Shown: positions 35,885 through 44,270 of the stretch, piece after piece
Layout of the letters: every line of letters starts with the position of its first letter
Position numbering within the stretch: position 1 is the stretch's first letter
Assembly (NCBI RefSeq): GCF_017355885.1
Contig: NZ_JAFEUU010000005.1
Location: 62,001-126,000 of the forward strand
From: Sabulicella rubraurantiaca
GTDB lineage: Bacteria; Pseudomonadota; Alphaproteobacteria; Acetobacterales; Acetobacteraceae
Direction of reading: 5' to 3'
Length of the DNA stretch: 64,000 nucleotides
Translations under genes and position numbers: made by a program
The notes under the pieces: generated by a model
Databases searched by the model: none
What the model saw: only the letters and a program-made list of their open reading frames with translations
What the model was told of the DNA's origin: nothing

Positions 35885-36283
35885 ATGAATCCCAACGTGA
35901 TCGCGGTGGAGGCCCAGGCGCTGGCCGACCGCGCCCAGGCCCTGGCCCTGCAGGCGCGCGCCATGGCCGACACCGTCGCCCCCGTCGCAGCGGCGGCTGA
36001 GCCCTTCCTCCTGCTTTTGACGATCTTCCTGCTGGCCTGCTTCGTCGGCTACCACGTGGTCTGGAGCGTCACCCCGGCGCTGCACTCGCCGCTGATGGGC
36101 GTCACCAACGCCATCTCCTCCGTCATCGTCGTGGGCGCGATCCTCGCCGCCGGCCTGGCCGAGAGCGGCGTGGCGCGGTTCTTCGGCTTCCTGGGCGTGA
36201 TGCTGGCCTCGGTGAACATCTTCGGCGGCTTCCTCGTCACGCGGCGAATGCTGTCCATGTTCCAGTCCAAGAAGAAGGGTTGA
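35885..36283 (+). CDS. pntAB: NAD(P) transhydrogenase, subunit alpha part 2 (membrane)
   Basis: This 132-residue membrane subunit forms the first part of the proton channel (domain IIa). It has three clear hydrophobic helices (LLTIFLLACFVGYHVVW, SSVIVVGAILAAGLA and FFGFLGVMLASVNIFGGFLV) and the conserved TPALHSPLMGVTNAISS segment. It ends with RRMLSMFQSKKKG, typical of the family. The N-terminal ~35 residues are Ala-rich and helical. It lies 13 bases after pntAA and 5 bases before the pntB start, in one operon. Confidence 0.95.
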   Translation: MNPNVIAVEAQALADRAQALALQARAMADTVAPVAAAAEPFLLLLTIFLLACFVGYHVVWSVTPALHSPLMGVTNAISSVIVVGAILAAGLAESGVARFFGFLGVMLASVNIFGGFLVTRRMLSMFQSKKKG

Positions 36284-36288
36284 CCGGG

Positions 36289-37695
36289 ATGACCACCCTC
36301 ACGACCCTCGCCTATCTCGTCGCTTCCGTCCTGTTCATCCTGGCGCTGCGCGGCCTCTCCCACCCCGAGACATCCCGGCGGGGCAACCTCTTCGGCATGA
36401 TTGGCATGGCGATCGCCATCGTAGCCACGCTGCTGCGGCCGGGCATGGATCTGGGCGGCGTCGCCCTGATCATCGCCGGCCTCGTCATCGGTGGCGGCAT
36501 CGGCGCCTATGTGGCCGGGCGCATCCAGATGACCGCGCTGCCGCAGCTTGTCGCCGCCTTCCACTCCCTGGTCGGCATGGCCGCGGTCTTCGTCGCGGCG
36601 GCGGCCTTCTACAGCCCCGAGAGCTTCGGCATCGGCGTGCGCGGCGACATCAAGCCGGCCTCCCTCGTCGAGATGTCGCTTGGCCTCGCCATCGGTGCCA
36701 TCACCTTCTCCGGCTCCGTGATCGCCTTCCTGAAGCTGGATGGGCGCATGTCGGGCGCGCCCATCCTGTTCAAGGGCCAGCATATGCTGAACGCCGCGCT
36801 CGGCGTGCTGCTGCTGGTGCTGGTCATCGCCTTTGTCGCCACCGGCTCGGACCTGCTGTTCTGGATGATCGCCCTGCTGTCCTTCGCGCTGGGATTCCTG
36901 CTGATCATCCCCATCGGTGGCGCGGACATGCCCGTCGTGGTGTCTATGCTGAACAGCTACTCGGGCTGGGCGGCAGCGGGCATCGGCTTCACCATCGGCA
37001 ACCTGCTGCTGATCGTGACCGGCGCGTTGGTCGGCGCCTCGGGTGCCATCCTCTCCTATATCATGTGCAAGGGGATGAACCGCTCGATCATCAACGTCCT
37101 CCTCGGCGGCTTCGGCTCCGACGCCGGCGGCGTGGCCGCACCGGGCGGCGGGGCGGCGGACCGGGCGCCGGTCAAGGCCGGCTCCCCTGAGGATGCCGCC
37201 TACATCATGAAGAACGCGCAGAAGATCATCGTCGTGCCGGGCTATGGCATGGCGGTGGCCCAGGCCCAGCAGGTGGTGCGCGAGATGGCCGACCTGCTGA
37301 AGAAGGAAGGTGCCGAGGTCTCCTACGCCATCCACCCCGTCGCGGGCCGCATGCCCGGCCATATGAACGTGCTGCTGGCCGAAGCGAACGTCCCCTATGA
37401 CGAGGTGCATGAGCTGGAGGAGATCAACCCCGAATTCGCCGATGCCGACGTGGCCTACGTGATCGGGGCGAATGACGTGACCAATCCGGCGGCCAAGACG
37501 GACAAGTCCTCGGCCATCTACGGCATGCCGATCCTGGATGTAGAGCGCGCCAAGACCGTGTTCTTCGTCAAGCGCGGCATGGCCTCGGGCTATGCAGGTG
37601 TGGAGAACGAGCTGTTCTTCCGGCCCAACACCATGATGCTCTTCGGCGACGCCAAGAAGGTGACGCAGGAGATCGTGCAGGCGCTCCAGCGCTGA
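36289..37695 (+). CDS. pntB: NAD(P) transhydrogenase, subunit beta
   Basis: This 468-residue subunit combines the rest of the proton channel (about nine helices, including GQHMLNAALGVLLLVLVI and NSYSGWAAAGIGFTIGN) with the C-terminal NADP(H)-binding domain III. Domain III shows IIVVPGYGMAVAQAQ, the HPVAGRMPGHMNVLLAEA motif, GANDVTNPAA and the final LFGDAKKVTQEIVQAL. ATG 36289 has GACCGGG close by and gives a normal start; the pntAB stop is 5 bases upstream. A strong bidirectional terminator follows at 37762-37791. Confidence 0.96.
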   Translation: MTTLTTLAYLVASVLFILALRGLSHPETSRRGNLFGMIGMAIAIVATLLRPGMDLGGVALIIAGLVIGGGIGAYVAGRIQMTALPQLVAAFHSLVGMAAVFVAAAAFYSPESFGIGVRGDIKPASLVEMSLGLAIGAITFSGSVIAFLKLDGRMSGAPILFKGQHMLNAALGVLLLVLVIAFVATGSDLLFWMIALLSFALGFLLIIPIGGADMPVVVSMLNSYSGWAAAGIGFTIGNLLLIVTGALVGASGAILSYIMCKGMNRSIINVLLGGFGSDAGGVAAPGGGAADRAPVKAGSPEDAAYIMKNAQKIIVVPGYGMAVAQAQQVVREMADLLKKEGAEVSYAIHPVAGRMPGHMNVLLAEANVPYDEVHELEEINPEFADADVAYVIGANDVTNPAAKTDKSSAIYGMPILDVERAKTVFFVKRGMASGYAGVENELFFRPNTMMLFGDAKKVTQEIVQALQR

Positions 37696-37761
37696 AGCCT
37701 GATGCGGGGCCGCGCCGTGCGGCCCCGCACTAGCCCTTGCAGCCTCACGCAAGCGAGAAAA

Positions 37762-37791
37762 CCCGCCGCGGCAATGCCGGGCGGGATTTTT
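37762..37791 (+). terminator. bidirectional intrinsic terminator between pntB and rpsU
   Basis: CCCGCC-g-CGGC (37762-37772) pairs with GCCGGGCGGG (37776-37785) around AAT, a 10-bp stem with one bulge, followed by ATTTTT on the plus strand. On the minus strand it is followed by TTTT, so it can end both convergent transcripts. Confidence 0.88.
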
Positions 37792-37832
37792 CTGTCCGGA
37801 CGGGCAGGGGGCGGGAGGACCGCCCCGAGGGC

Positions 37833-38036
37833 TCAGAAGCCCTCGCGCTCGATCCGCTTGCGCTCGACCTTGCGGGCGCGGCGCACGGCCTCGGCGGCCT
37901 CGCGGGCGCGGCGCTCCGACGGCTTCTCGTAGTGGCGGCGCAGCTTCATCTCGCGGAACACGCCCTCGCGCTGAAGCTTCTTCTTGAGCGCCTTCAGCGC
38001 TTGGTCAACATTGTTGTCCCGAACGACGACTTGCAC
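37833..38036 (-). CDS. rpsU: 30S ribosomal protein S21
   Basis: This small basic ribosomal protein has 67 residues and begins [20 protein letters not shown]. The central [21 protein letters not shown] and the Lys/Arg-rich C-terminus are diagnostic for S21. It starts with GTG at 38036, with AAGGAG about 11 bases upstream. The upstream gene def is divergent with 143 bases between. It shares the terminator at 37762-37791 with pntB. Confidence 0.97.
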   Translation of the reverse strand: MQVVVRDNNVDQALKALKKKLQREGVFREMKLRRHYEKPSERRAREAAEAVRRARKVERKRIEREGF

Positions 38037-38139
38037 GCGGCGCGATCTCCTTGACGGCCAGAATCGATGAACTCAAACGAGCATAGGCCACGGTGCGACA
38101 GCCGCCCGTGACCCCTGTCATTGGGATAGCACTGCCCGC

Positions 38140-38160
38140 CCCCTTCGCAAAGGGGTTTTT
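38140..38160 (+). terminator. terminator-like hairpin upstream of def
   Basis: CCCCTT (38140-38145) and AAGGGG (38150-38155) enclose CGCA and are followed by TTTTT on the plus strand, 20 bases before the def start. No plus-strand gene lies just upstream, because rpsU is on the other strand. It must therefore either attenuate def, end a short antisense or leader RNA, or prevent read-through after pntB. Confidence 0.65.
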
Positions 38161-38179
38161 CGCGCGCATGTGAGGGTTC

Positions 38180-38680
38180 ATGGCGCTTCTCAAGATTGCC
38201 CGAATGGGGAACCCCATCCTGCTCGGCCGCGCGGCCGAGGTCGCGGACCCGACCGCACCCGCCATGCGCCGCCTCGTCGCCGACATGGCGGAGACGCTGG
38301 TCGATGCGGGCGGCATCGGGCTGGCGGCGCCCCAGGTCCATCAGCCGCTGCGCTTGTTCCTATGGCGCGATGGGGAGGCTCTGCGCGTCCTGTTCAACCC
38401 CCGCATCGAACCCATCGGCGAGGAGGTGGCGAGCGCCTGGGAGGGCTGCCTGTCCATTCCCGGGCTGCGCGGCCTTGTCGAGCGGCCGGCCCGGGTGCGC
38501 TGGAGCGGGCTGGACGAGGAGGGCCGCCCCGTTTCCGGCGAGGCGGAGGGTATGTCGGCCCGTGTCCTCCAGCACGAGAACGACCATCTGGACGGCATCT
38601 TCTACCTAAGCCGGATGCGTGACCTGTCGCAGCTTGGCTTCGTCGAGGATCTGGCCCGCGCCATGGAGAAGAACGCATGA
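38180..38680 (+). CDS. def: peptide deformylase
   Basis: This enzyme removes the formyl group from new protein N-termini. The 166-residue protein has all three metal-site motifs: GIGLAAPQ, EGCLSIPG (metal-binding Cys) and QHENDHLDG (His-Glu-x-x-His with the two His ligands). ATG 38180 has GAGGGTT upstream. No fmt gene follows as in E. coli; instead a COQ9 family gene overlaps by 4 bases (ATGA). The protein is at the short end of the family but complete. Confidence 0.94.
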   Translation: MALLKIARMGNPILLGRAAEVADPTAPAMRRLVADMAETLVDAGGIGLAAPQVHQPLRLFLWRDGEALRVLFNPRIEPIGEEVASAWEGCLSIPGLRGLVERPARVRWSGLDEEGRPVSGEAEGMSARVLQHENDHLDGIFYLSRMRDLSQLGFVEDLARAMEKNA

Positions 38681-39234
38681 CCGAACCGCATTTGATCCGC
38701 GCCGCCGTCGCCATCGCCAATTTCGACGGCTGGAGCGAGGCGACGCTGCGCGCCGCTTGCCGTGAGGCAGGCGAGGACCCGGTGCTGCTCGACAGCCATT
38801 TCCCGCGGGGCGTCACCGGCGCCATCGATGATTGGGCGGCCCTGGCCGATGCCGAGATGGACCAATCCGCCGCCGCAGCGGGCGTGGAGGCGCTGCGCGT
38901 TCCCAAGCGCATCCGCCGGGTGGTGGAACTGCGCCTGCGCGCGACGGAGCCGGACAAGGAGGCCCTGCGAGGGGCGCTGCGCGTGCTGGCGCTGCCCTGG
39001 AACCTGGGCTTGGCGGCCCGGATCACGGCGCGCACCGCTTCCGCCATGTGGCACGCCGCGGGGGACAGCTCGTCCGACTTCTCTTGGTATACCCGCCGGG
39101 CCACACTGGCCGCCATTTACACTGCGACGATTGCGTACTGGCTCTCCCCCCGGGACCCGGATATCGAGCAAGCCCTTGCTTTCCTTGACAGGCGCCTCGC
39201 CGACATCGCCCCGCGTCGCCGGGCGGCGGCGTAA
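38677..39234 (+). CDS. COQ9 family protein (ubiquinone biosynthesis)
   Basis: This 185-residue all-helical protein with a TetR-like fold begins with an N-terminal helix-turn-helix-like part (ATLRAACREAGEDPVLLDSHF). Its C-terminal segment SSDFSWYTRRATLAAIYTAT then YWLSPRD is the hallmark of COQ9. COQ9 binds lipid and helps the COQ7 hydroxylation step of ubiquinone synthesis at the membrane. The gene overlaps def by 4 bases, so it is coupled to it. The start matches typical alphaproteobacterial COQ9-like proteins of 180-220 residues. Confidence 0.88.
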   Translation: MTEPHLIRAAVAIANFDGWSEATLRAACREAGEDPVLLDSHFPRGVTGAIDDWAALADAEMDQSAAAAGVEALRVPKRIRRVVELRLRATEPDKEALRGALRVLALPWNLGLAARITARTASAMWHAAGDSSSDFSWYTRRATLAAIYTATIAYWLSPRDPDIEQALAFLDRRLADIAPRRRAAA

Positions 39235-39345
39235 TTCAGGCTTCGCGTTTTCACACGGCAGGTGTAGAAGCGCCCCGACCCCATTGGCTCCGCTTCATTT
39301 TGCCCGGATTGTCCAGGCAGGAGCCGGGAGAGGAGATCGGGCGCA

Positions 39346-39936
39346 ATGACGCCTCTGCGTAGCCTTCTTGCGGGCGCCGCCGCGCTCGTCCTGACGCCGA
39401 CCCTGGCTTCCGCGGCAGCCTGCCTGCAGCCGGCCGAGCAGACGCACTTCCAGGTGCGCGCCCTGCAGAGCCAGCTCATGGTGGTCGCCATCTCCTGCGA
39501 ACTGCAGGACGATTACAACCGCTTCGTGACGAAGTTCCAGCCGCAGCTGGCTACCGCTTTCCGCGGTATCCAGAGCCATTTCCGCCGCTCGGCAGGCTCG
39601 GCGGGCCAGCGCCAGACCGACCAGTACATCACCAACCTGGCGAATGGTCAGTCGCAGGCCGGCATCGCGCAGGGCACCCTGTTCTGCCGCAACCAAGCGC
39701 CGCTGTTCCAGGAGGCGATCGCCGCCCCCAACGTCCAGGCCCTGGCGCAGCTGAGCGTGGCTCGCGAGATTCCGCGCTTCTACGACGTGCCGGCCTGCGG
39801 TACCTCCAGCCCGCAGCGGGCGCAGGGCCAGCAGCGCGCGGAGCGTCCCCGCAGCCAGCAGCCGCAGCGTGCGCAGGGTCAGCGTTCGCAGGGCCAGCAG
39901 CGTGCCCAGGGTCAGAGCCAGACCGCGACGCGCTGA
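39346..39936 (+). CDS. exported protein of unknown function with a Gln-rich repeat tail
   Basis: This 196-residue protein has a signal peptide ending LASAAA (cleavage near residue 24). The mature part is helical with several cysteines (ACLQPAEQ, ISCELQDDYNRFV, FCRNQAPLFQEA, PACGTS), suggesting disulfides in the periplasm. The last ~45 residues are a low-complexity basic tail of repeated RAQGQQ/RSQGQ units. I do not recognise a family. GAGAGGAGA lies 9 bases before ATG 39346, and a strong terminator follows, so it is a real single-gene unit. The repeat tail may bind wall or nucleic acid, which is a guess. Confidence 0.8.
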   Translation: MTPLRSLLAGAAALVLTPTLASAAACLQPAEQTHFQVRALQSQLMVVAISCELQDDYNRFVTKFQPQLATAFRGIQSHFRRSAGSAGQRQTDQYITNLANGQSQAGIAQGTLFCRNQAPLFQEAIAAPNVQALAQLSVAREIPRFYDVPACGTSSPQRAQGQQRAERPRSQQPQRAQGQRSQGQQRAQGQSQTATR

Positions 39937-39967
39937 TCTCCGGCGATTTTGCTGGACCAGTAGGAAA

Positions 39968-39990
39968 GGCGGCCTCCGGGCCGCCTTTTT
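39968..39990 (+). terminator. intrinsic terminator of the Gln-rich exported protein gene
   Basis: GGCGGCC (39968-39974), TCCG loop and GGCCGCC (39979-39985) form a 7-bp stem followed by TTTTT. Confidence 0.9.
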
Positions 39991-40031
39991 CATGTCCGCG
40001 ATCCGCACCCTTCGGTGGTGGGATCCCAAAG

Positions 40032-40056
40032 AAAAAGGGGCGTCCGAAGACGCCCC
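40032..40056 (-). terminator. intrinsic terminator of ompA-like gene 2
   Basis: On the minus strand GGGGCGTC, a TTCG tetraloop and GACGCCCC form an 8-bp stem followed by TTTTT. Both this hairpin and the ~30 bases between it and the stop codon match the region behind ompA-like gene 1. Confidence 0.93.
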
Positions 40057-40085
40057 TTTCCCTGTGCCCCGGAAGGCCGCCCTGC

Positions 40086-41249
40086 TTAGCGCAGGACAAT
40101 CTCCACGCGGCGGTTCTGCGGCTCGCGCACGCCGTCGGCCGTCGGGACCAGCGGGCGGCTCTCGCCGAAGGCCTGCACGCCGATCTGGCTGCGGGCGACG
40201 CCACGACGGACCAGTTCTGCCGCCACCGCCTCGGCGCGGCGCTCGGACAGGCGCTGGTTGTACTGCGGCGTGCCAGAGCGGTCAGCGTGGCCCGAGACCT
40301 CGATCCGGGTCGCGCCGACGCGCTGGGAGTTCTGCGCCGCCTCAGCGATGATCTGGCGGGCGCGGTCGGTCAGGTCGGCACGATCCCAGTCGAAGAACAC
40401 CAGGTAGGTGCGGGCCGGAGCCGGGGCCGGAGCCGGAGCCGGAGCCACGGCAACCGCCGGGGCAGGACGCGGCGCGTTGAACGCGTAGCGCACGCCGAGC
40501 AGGATGCTGTGGTTGTAGTTCTCAGGGGTCGACTTGTAGGTCGCGACCTGCGTGCGAGACGCGATGGGCTGCGTCGGCAGGAAGGCAGCGCTCGCGGTGG
40601 CCAAGTGCGGCTCCAGCGTACCCATGAAGCGGTACTCGGCCGTGATCGCGAGGCCGGGGACCACAGCGCCAAGGTTGTACGCCACACCGGCGATCGCCTG
40701 ATAGGCGAAGCGACCGTCACGGTCATTGATGAACACGGAGGCCGCGCGGTTGCCCGGCAGGGCCGCCCCGCCGCCGACGCTGCGCCAGTCGTTCCACACG
40801 TAACCAGCGCCGATACCGAGGTACGGGGTGATGCCGGGGATCGGGCTCATCGCCGCGAAGGCGTTGAAGTCATAGTAGGCATTCGCCATCACACCGTACT
40901 GGTGAATGCGGCCACGCGAGCTGCCCGTGCCGCCGAGGATGCGGACGTTGTCCACCTCGTTCTGGCGGTAGTTGCCCTCGATCTCGGCGCGGATGCCGTT
41001 ACCGAAGCCCCAGCCGATCGCGCCCACTGCGGCATAGCCCCAGTTGGTGCGGACGCGGACGTTGCCGCCGATGCCGGCCCCAGCCAGCTCAGCGGCGCCA
41101 ATCGGCGTCGTGGCGTAGCTGAACTCGCTCTGCTGACGAAAGTTCGTGCCCGCGCCGGCGCCAATGTAGAGGCCGGTGACCGGCTGGGCCTGGGCGGCCA
41201 CGGGCAGCGACAGAACGGTCGCGGCCAGAAGGGCCTTCTTGAGGCTCAT
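40086..41249 (-). CDS. OmpA-family outer-membrane protein (copy 2)
   Basis: This 387-residue paralogue of the protein at 28501-29667 has a signal peptide ending AQAQ and a beta-barrel beginning GLYIGAGAGTNFRQQ. An Ala/Pro linker (APAPAPAPAPA) leads to a C-terminal OmpA domain with IEVSGHADRSGTPQYNQRLS and the ending NRRVEIVLR. The barrels of the two copies differ in sequence while the C-terminal domains and 3' ends are nearly the same at DNA level. This suggests an old duplication with later gene conversion or strong constraint. TTAGGAGAA precedes ATG 41249. The two copies are in inverted orientation. Confidence 0.93.
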   Translation of the reverse strand: MSLKKALLAATVLSLPVAAQAQPVTGLYIGAGAGTNFRQQSEFSYATTPIGAAELAGAGIGGNVRVRTNWGYAAVGAIGWGFGNGIRAEIEGNYRQNEVDNVRILGGTGSSRGRIHQYGVMANAYYDFNAFAAMSPIPGITPYLGIGAGYVWNDWRSVGGGAALPGNRAASVFINDRDGRFAYQAIAGVAYNLGAVVPGLAITAEYRFMGTLEPHLATASAAFLPTQPIASRTQVATYKSTPENYNHSILLGVRYAFNAPRPAPAVAVAPAPAPAPAPARTYLVFFDWDRADLTDRARQIIAEAAQNSQRVGATRIEVSGHADRSGTPQYNQRLSERRAEAVAAELVRRGVARSQIGVQAFGESRPLVPTADGVREPQNRRVEIVLR

Positions 41250-41451
41250 CCTCGTTCTCCTAATTCCAAACTCGTTCGTTCGGTCGCTGCGTGGTGCACC
41301 CCGATGGGAGCGATTCCTCGCTGCGTGGGGGAACCCTAACACCATCGTCTGACCCCTTGCACCACCTTGCCCGGCATTTCCCAGAGGATGTTGCGGAAAC
41401 GCCACAGGGCGGTTTGGCACATTTGCAACAGGGGGTAACGAAGCAGCCAAG

Positions 41452-42534
41452 CTATTGGAAAGTCAGGAAATTCACATGGCCCAGCTTGCGTCCCGGCCGG
41501 GCTTCGCCCTTGCCGTACCAGTGTGCGACAGCGTCTGAACGGCCCAGCAGGGGGGGCCAAGCGGCCAGCCCTTCTGGTCCGATCAAGTTCTCCATCACCA
41601 CGTCGCAACGTCGCTCGACAGGCCCGAGCGGCAGCCCCGCCACGGCGCGGATGTGCTGCTCGAACTGGGAGCAGGTGCAGGCGTCCATGGTCCAATGGCC
41701 GGAATTATGCGGCCTTGGGGCGATTTCGTTGCCCAGGAGCCGCCCATCCGGCAGCAGGAACATCTCGAGCGCCACGACTCCGACCAGGTCGAGTCCCTCG
41801 GCGACGCGCGTGACGAGGCGCCGTGCCTCCTCGGCGACCTCCGGCGCCACGCGGGCCGGCACCACCGAGCGGTGCAGGATGTGGTGGCGGTGCTCGTTCT
41901 CCGATGCCTCGAACACCGCGACCGTCCCGTCGGCGCCGCGCGCGCCGACCGCCGAGATTTCATGGGTGAAGGGGATGAAGCCCTCCAGCACCAGCGGGTG
42001 CGGCGCTAGCCGGGCAAAGGCGCTGCGGGCCTCCTCCAGGGTGCGGATCACGGCCTGCCCGCGCCCGTCATAGCCCAGGCGCGTCGTCTTCAGCACGGCG
42101 GGTAAGCCCACCGAATCCAGCGCGGCTTCCAGGCTGGCGCGGTCTGTCACTTCCCGCCAGGGCGCGACGGGGACTCCGGCGGCTTCGAGGAAGCGCTTCT
42201 CCGCGACGCGGTCCTGGCAGATGGACAGGGCACGCAGGCCGGGGCGGCACTCCACGCGGCCTTCCAGCGCCGCCAGCGTCGCGGCGGGCACGTTCTCGAA
42301 CTCGAAGGTGACGACGTCCACCGCGTTGGCGAAGCGGCGAAGCGCCTCAGCATCGCCGTAATCGGCGACGGTGCGGATCGCGGCGACCTGCATGCCCGGT
42401 CCGTCCGCCTCGGGGCCGAAGACATGGGCTCGATAGCCCAGCCGCGCCGCCGCCATGGCCGACATGCGCCCGAGCTGGCCGGAGCCGAGGATGCCGATTC
42501 GTGCGCCCAGGGGGAGGGGCTCAGGCCGGGTCAT
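41452..42534 (-). CDS. purK: N5-carboxyaminoimidazole ribonucleotide synthase
   Basis: This ATP-grasp enzyme carboxylates AIR with bicarbonate and ATP in purine synthesis. It has 360 residues. [20 protein letters not shown] forms the start, [11 protein letters not shown] and the ATP-grasp segment [12 protein letters not shown] follow, then [13 protein letters not shown] and [13 protein letters not shown] with the metal-binding part. ATG 42534 overlaps the purE stop by 14 bases, giving a purE-purK operon with tight coupling. The C-terminal ending [18 protein letters not shown] is typical. Confidence 0.95.
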   Translation of the reverse strand: MTRPEPLPLGARIGILGSGQLGRMSAMAAARLGYRAHVFGPEADGPGMQVAAIRTVADYGDAEALRRFANAVDVVTFEFENVPAATLAALEGRVECRPGLRALSICQDRVAEKRFLEAAGVPVAPWREVTDRASLEAALDSVGLPAVLKTTRLGYDGRGQAVIRTLEEARSAFARLAPHPLVLEGFIPFTHEISAVGARGADGTVAVFEASENEHRHHILHRSVVPARVAPEVAEEARRLVTRVAEGLDLVGVVALEMFLLPDGRLLGNEIAPRPHNSGHWTMDACTCSQFEQHIRAVAGLPLGPVERRCDVVMENLIGPEGLAAWPPLLGRSDAVAHWYGKGEARPGRKLGHVNFLTFQ

Positions 42535-43009
42535 GCGGCACGCCCTCGGTCTGCGCCGAACGCCAGGCATCCAGGCGCGACGCGAGCGCCGGGTCCGATA
42601 GAGCCAGAATGGAAGAAGCGAGGAGCGCTGCATTGATCGCGCCGGCCTTGCCGATGGCCAGCGTGCCAACCGGCACGCCGCCCGGCATCTGCACGATGGA
42701 CAGCAGGGAATCCATGCCCTTCAGCGCATGACTTTCCACCGGCACGCCGAGGACGGGCAGGGGGGTCATGCTGGCTGCCATGCCAGGCAGGTGGGCCGCG
42801 CCGCCGGCCCCCGCGATGATGACCCGGATGCCGCGGCCGCGCGCCGCTTCCGCGTAATCGTAGAGGCGGCGGGGCGTGCGATGCGCCGAGACGACGCGCG
42901 TCTCGTGTGGCACTTCCAGGCGCTCCAGCGTTCCCGCCGCATGGCGCATCGTCTCCCAGTCGGAGCGGCTGCCCATGATGATGCCGACCAGCGGCGCTTG
43001 TCCGCTCAT
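42521..43009 (-). CDS. purE: 5-(carboxyamino)imidazole ribonucleotide mutase
   Basis: PurE moves the carboxyl group from N5-CAIR to C4 of the imidazole. The 162-residue protein has [14 protein letters not shown] at the start with the substrate-binding Ser-Asp, the catalytic His in [22 protein letters not shown], and [20 protein letters not shown]. It is class I, matching the presence of purK directly downstream. The start at 43009 shares bases with the stop of the preceding YdcH-like gene, so the three genes form one unit. Confidence 0.96.
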   Translation of the reverse strand: MSGQAPLVGIIMGSRSDWETMRHAAGTLERLEVPHETRVVSAHRTPRRLYDYAEAARGRGIRVIIAGAGGAAHLPGMAASMTPLPVLGVPVESHALKGMDSLLSIVQMPGGVPVGTLAIGKAGAINAALLASSILALSDPALASRLDAWRSAQTEGVPHDPA

Positions 43010-43206
43010 GCGATGATGTCGGGCACGAGGCGCCCTTCCAGCCAGGAGATTTCGTCCTTCAGCTTCAGCTTGCGCTTCTTCAGGCGCTGGATCTGAAGCT
43101 GATCGGAGGGACTTCCCTCCAAACGCGCGATGACCGTGTCCAGGTCGCGGTGTTCGCTGCGGAGTTCATGCAGGCGGCGCAAGAGGGATTCGCGGTCTTC
43201 CAGCAT
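43006..43206 (-). CDS. YdcH/DUF465 family small coiled-coil protein
   Basis: This 66-residue protein is almost wholly helical: [24 protein letters not shown], then [22 protein letters not shown]. The paired-helix pattern with the RLKKxKLxLKDEI core is the DUF465 signature. Function is unknown. The start is uncertain: ATG 43206 gives the usual family length, while a GTG at 43242 would add 12 residues; neither has a clear Shine-Dalgarno. Its stop overlaps the purE start. A second family member is divergent at 43390. Confidence 0.8.
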   Translation of the reverse strand: MLEDRESLLRRLHELRSEHRDLDTVIARLEGSPSDQLQIQRLKKRKLKLKDEISWLEGRLVPDIIA

Positions 43207-43389
43207 CGTCTCGTGCAGCCATCCAGGAACAGGAACGATCACCCGGCGAATCGGCGTTCGCCTGCAAGAAATCGTTCACTTTTGATGGGCATGAGCGTTA
43301 GCATGGCGGCTGCGGATGCAACAGCCGGGACATTCCCGCACGGCGAGGTCCGGCCCGCATTCCGCCATCCCGAGAAAGGAAACAGCTGC

Positions 43390-43566
43390 ATGATGCATGC
43401 GCCCAGAATCCGCAGTCTCGAATCCCGTCACCAGAGCATCGAAAGCCAAATCGCCGCAGAAGGGTCGCGGCCACGGCCGGACGACGCGGTGCTGACGCGA
43501 CTGAAGCGCGAGAAGCTGGCGCTCAAGGAAGAGCTGGAGCGACTCCGGACGAGCCGGGGTCACTGA
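43390..43566 (+). CDS. YdcH/DUF465 family small protein, second copy
   Basis: This 58-residue protein has LESRHQSIESQIAAEGSRP, then VLTRLKREKLALKEELERLR, the same helical hairpin layout as its divergent neighbour at 43006-43206. GAAAGGAA precedes the double ATG at 43390/43393. The two are only distantly alike, so this is a pair of family members and not a recent duplication. A 7-bp GC hairpin without a T run (43578-43596) separates it from the convergent trcR gene. Confidence 0.85.
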   Translation: MMHAPRIRSLESRHQSIESQIAAEGSRPRPDDAVLTRLKREKLALKEELERLRTSRGH

Positions 43567-43596
43567 GAGATTGAGGGGGCGCCCCGAAAGGGCGCC

Positions 43597-44160
43597 TCAC
43601 TCCGCCGTCGGCTCGGGCAGGGGCTTGCCCTGGGCGGTGATCCGCTCCCGAGCCGCGGCGACCAGCGCATTCAGTGCGCTTTGCGTGCAGAGACCAAGGA
43701 TCACAGGGTCGCGCGGCTTGATGTTCGCGCTGTTCAGGTGGGTGCGATCGCGCACCTTCTCGATCGTCTCCTTGGTTGTGCCGAGGAGTTTTCCGATCTC
43801 CGCCACCGTCAGCTCGGGATGGTTCCGCAGGAGCCACGCCACGCCATCCGGCTTGTCCTGCCGCTTGGAGATGGGGGTGTAGCGGGCGCCCTTGCCGCGC
43901 GACTTGGCGGCGGGGATGGCGTTCGCAGCCAAGTGCAGCCGGGCGTTCGGGTCTGCCTCGCAGCGGGCGATATCCTCGCGCGAAACTTGGCCGTTCTGCA
44001 CCGGGTCGTAGCCGATGATACCCTGCGCGACCTCGCCATCCGCGATCGCCTGCACCTCCAGCGGGTGCATCTGCACGAAATCCGCGATCTGGTCGAAGGA
44101 GAGCGAGGTCTTTTCGATCAGCCACACGGCGGTTGCCTTGGGCATCAGGGGCTGGGCCAT
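43597..44160 (-). CDS. trcR: cell cycle transcriptional regulator TrcR (DUF1013)
   Basis: This 187-residue DUF1013 protein starts MAQPLMPKATAVWLIEKT and has the segment SLSFDQIADFVQMHPLEVQAI, a helix-turn-helix-like region. It then has IIGYDPVQNGQVSREDI and WLLRNHPELTVAEIGKLLGTT with a second helix-turn-helix. Proteins of this family bind DNA and regulate cell-cycle genes in alphaproteobacteria (described as TrcR in Brucella/Rickettsia-type systems, from memory). Conservation across the class is high, so the call is firm even if the regulon is not known here. It is divergent from a DUF1192 gene. Confidence 0.88.
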   Translation of the reverse strand: MAQPLMPKATAVWLIEKTSLSFDQIADFVQMHPLEVQAIADGEVAQGIIGYDPVQNGQVSREDIARCEADPNARLHLAANAIPAAKSRGKGARYTPISKRQDKPDGVAWLLRNHPELTVAEIGKLLGTTKETIEKVRDRTHLNSANIKPRDPVILGLCTQSALNALVAAARERITAQGKPLPEPTAE

Positions 44161-44270
44161 GGTGATCTCTCAAAAGGTCGAACGGCAACGGTGCCGAATG
44201 GGCACGCGCGCCCGGCTGGGTTGCCCTATAATCGCAGCCCGCCAGGGGGCCAACCCCCAAGGAGGAGCCG

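Noticed and set aside
39790-39936. Short direct repeats that might be a CRISPR or DNA repeat array
   Set aside because: They are in frame within a protein tail (RAQGQ units), with irregular spacing and no spacers.
43578-43596. GC hairpin between the second YdcH-like gene and trcR as an intrinsic terminator
   Set aside because: The 7-bp stem has no T run on either strand, so termination is unsupported.
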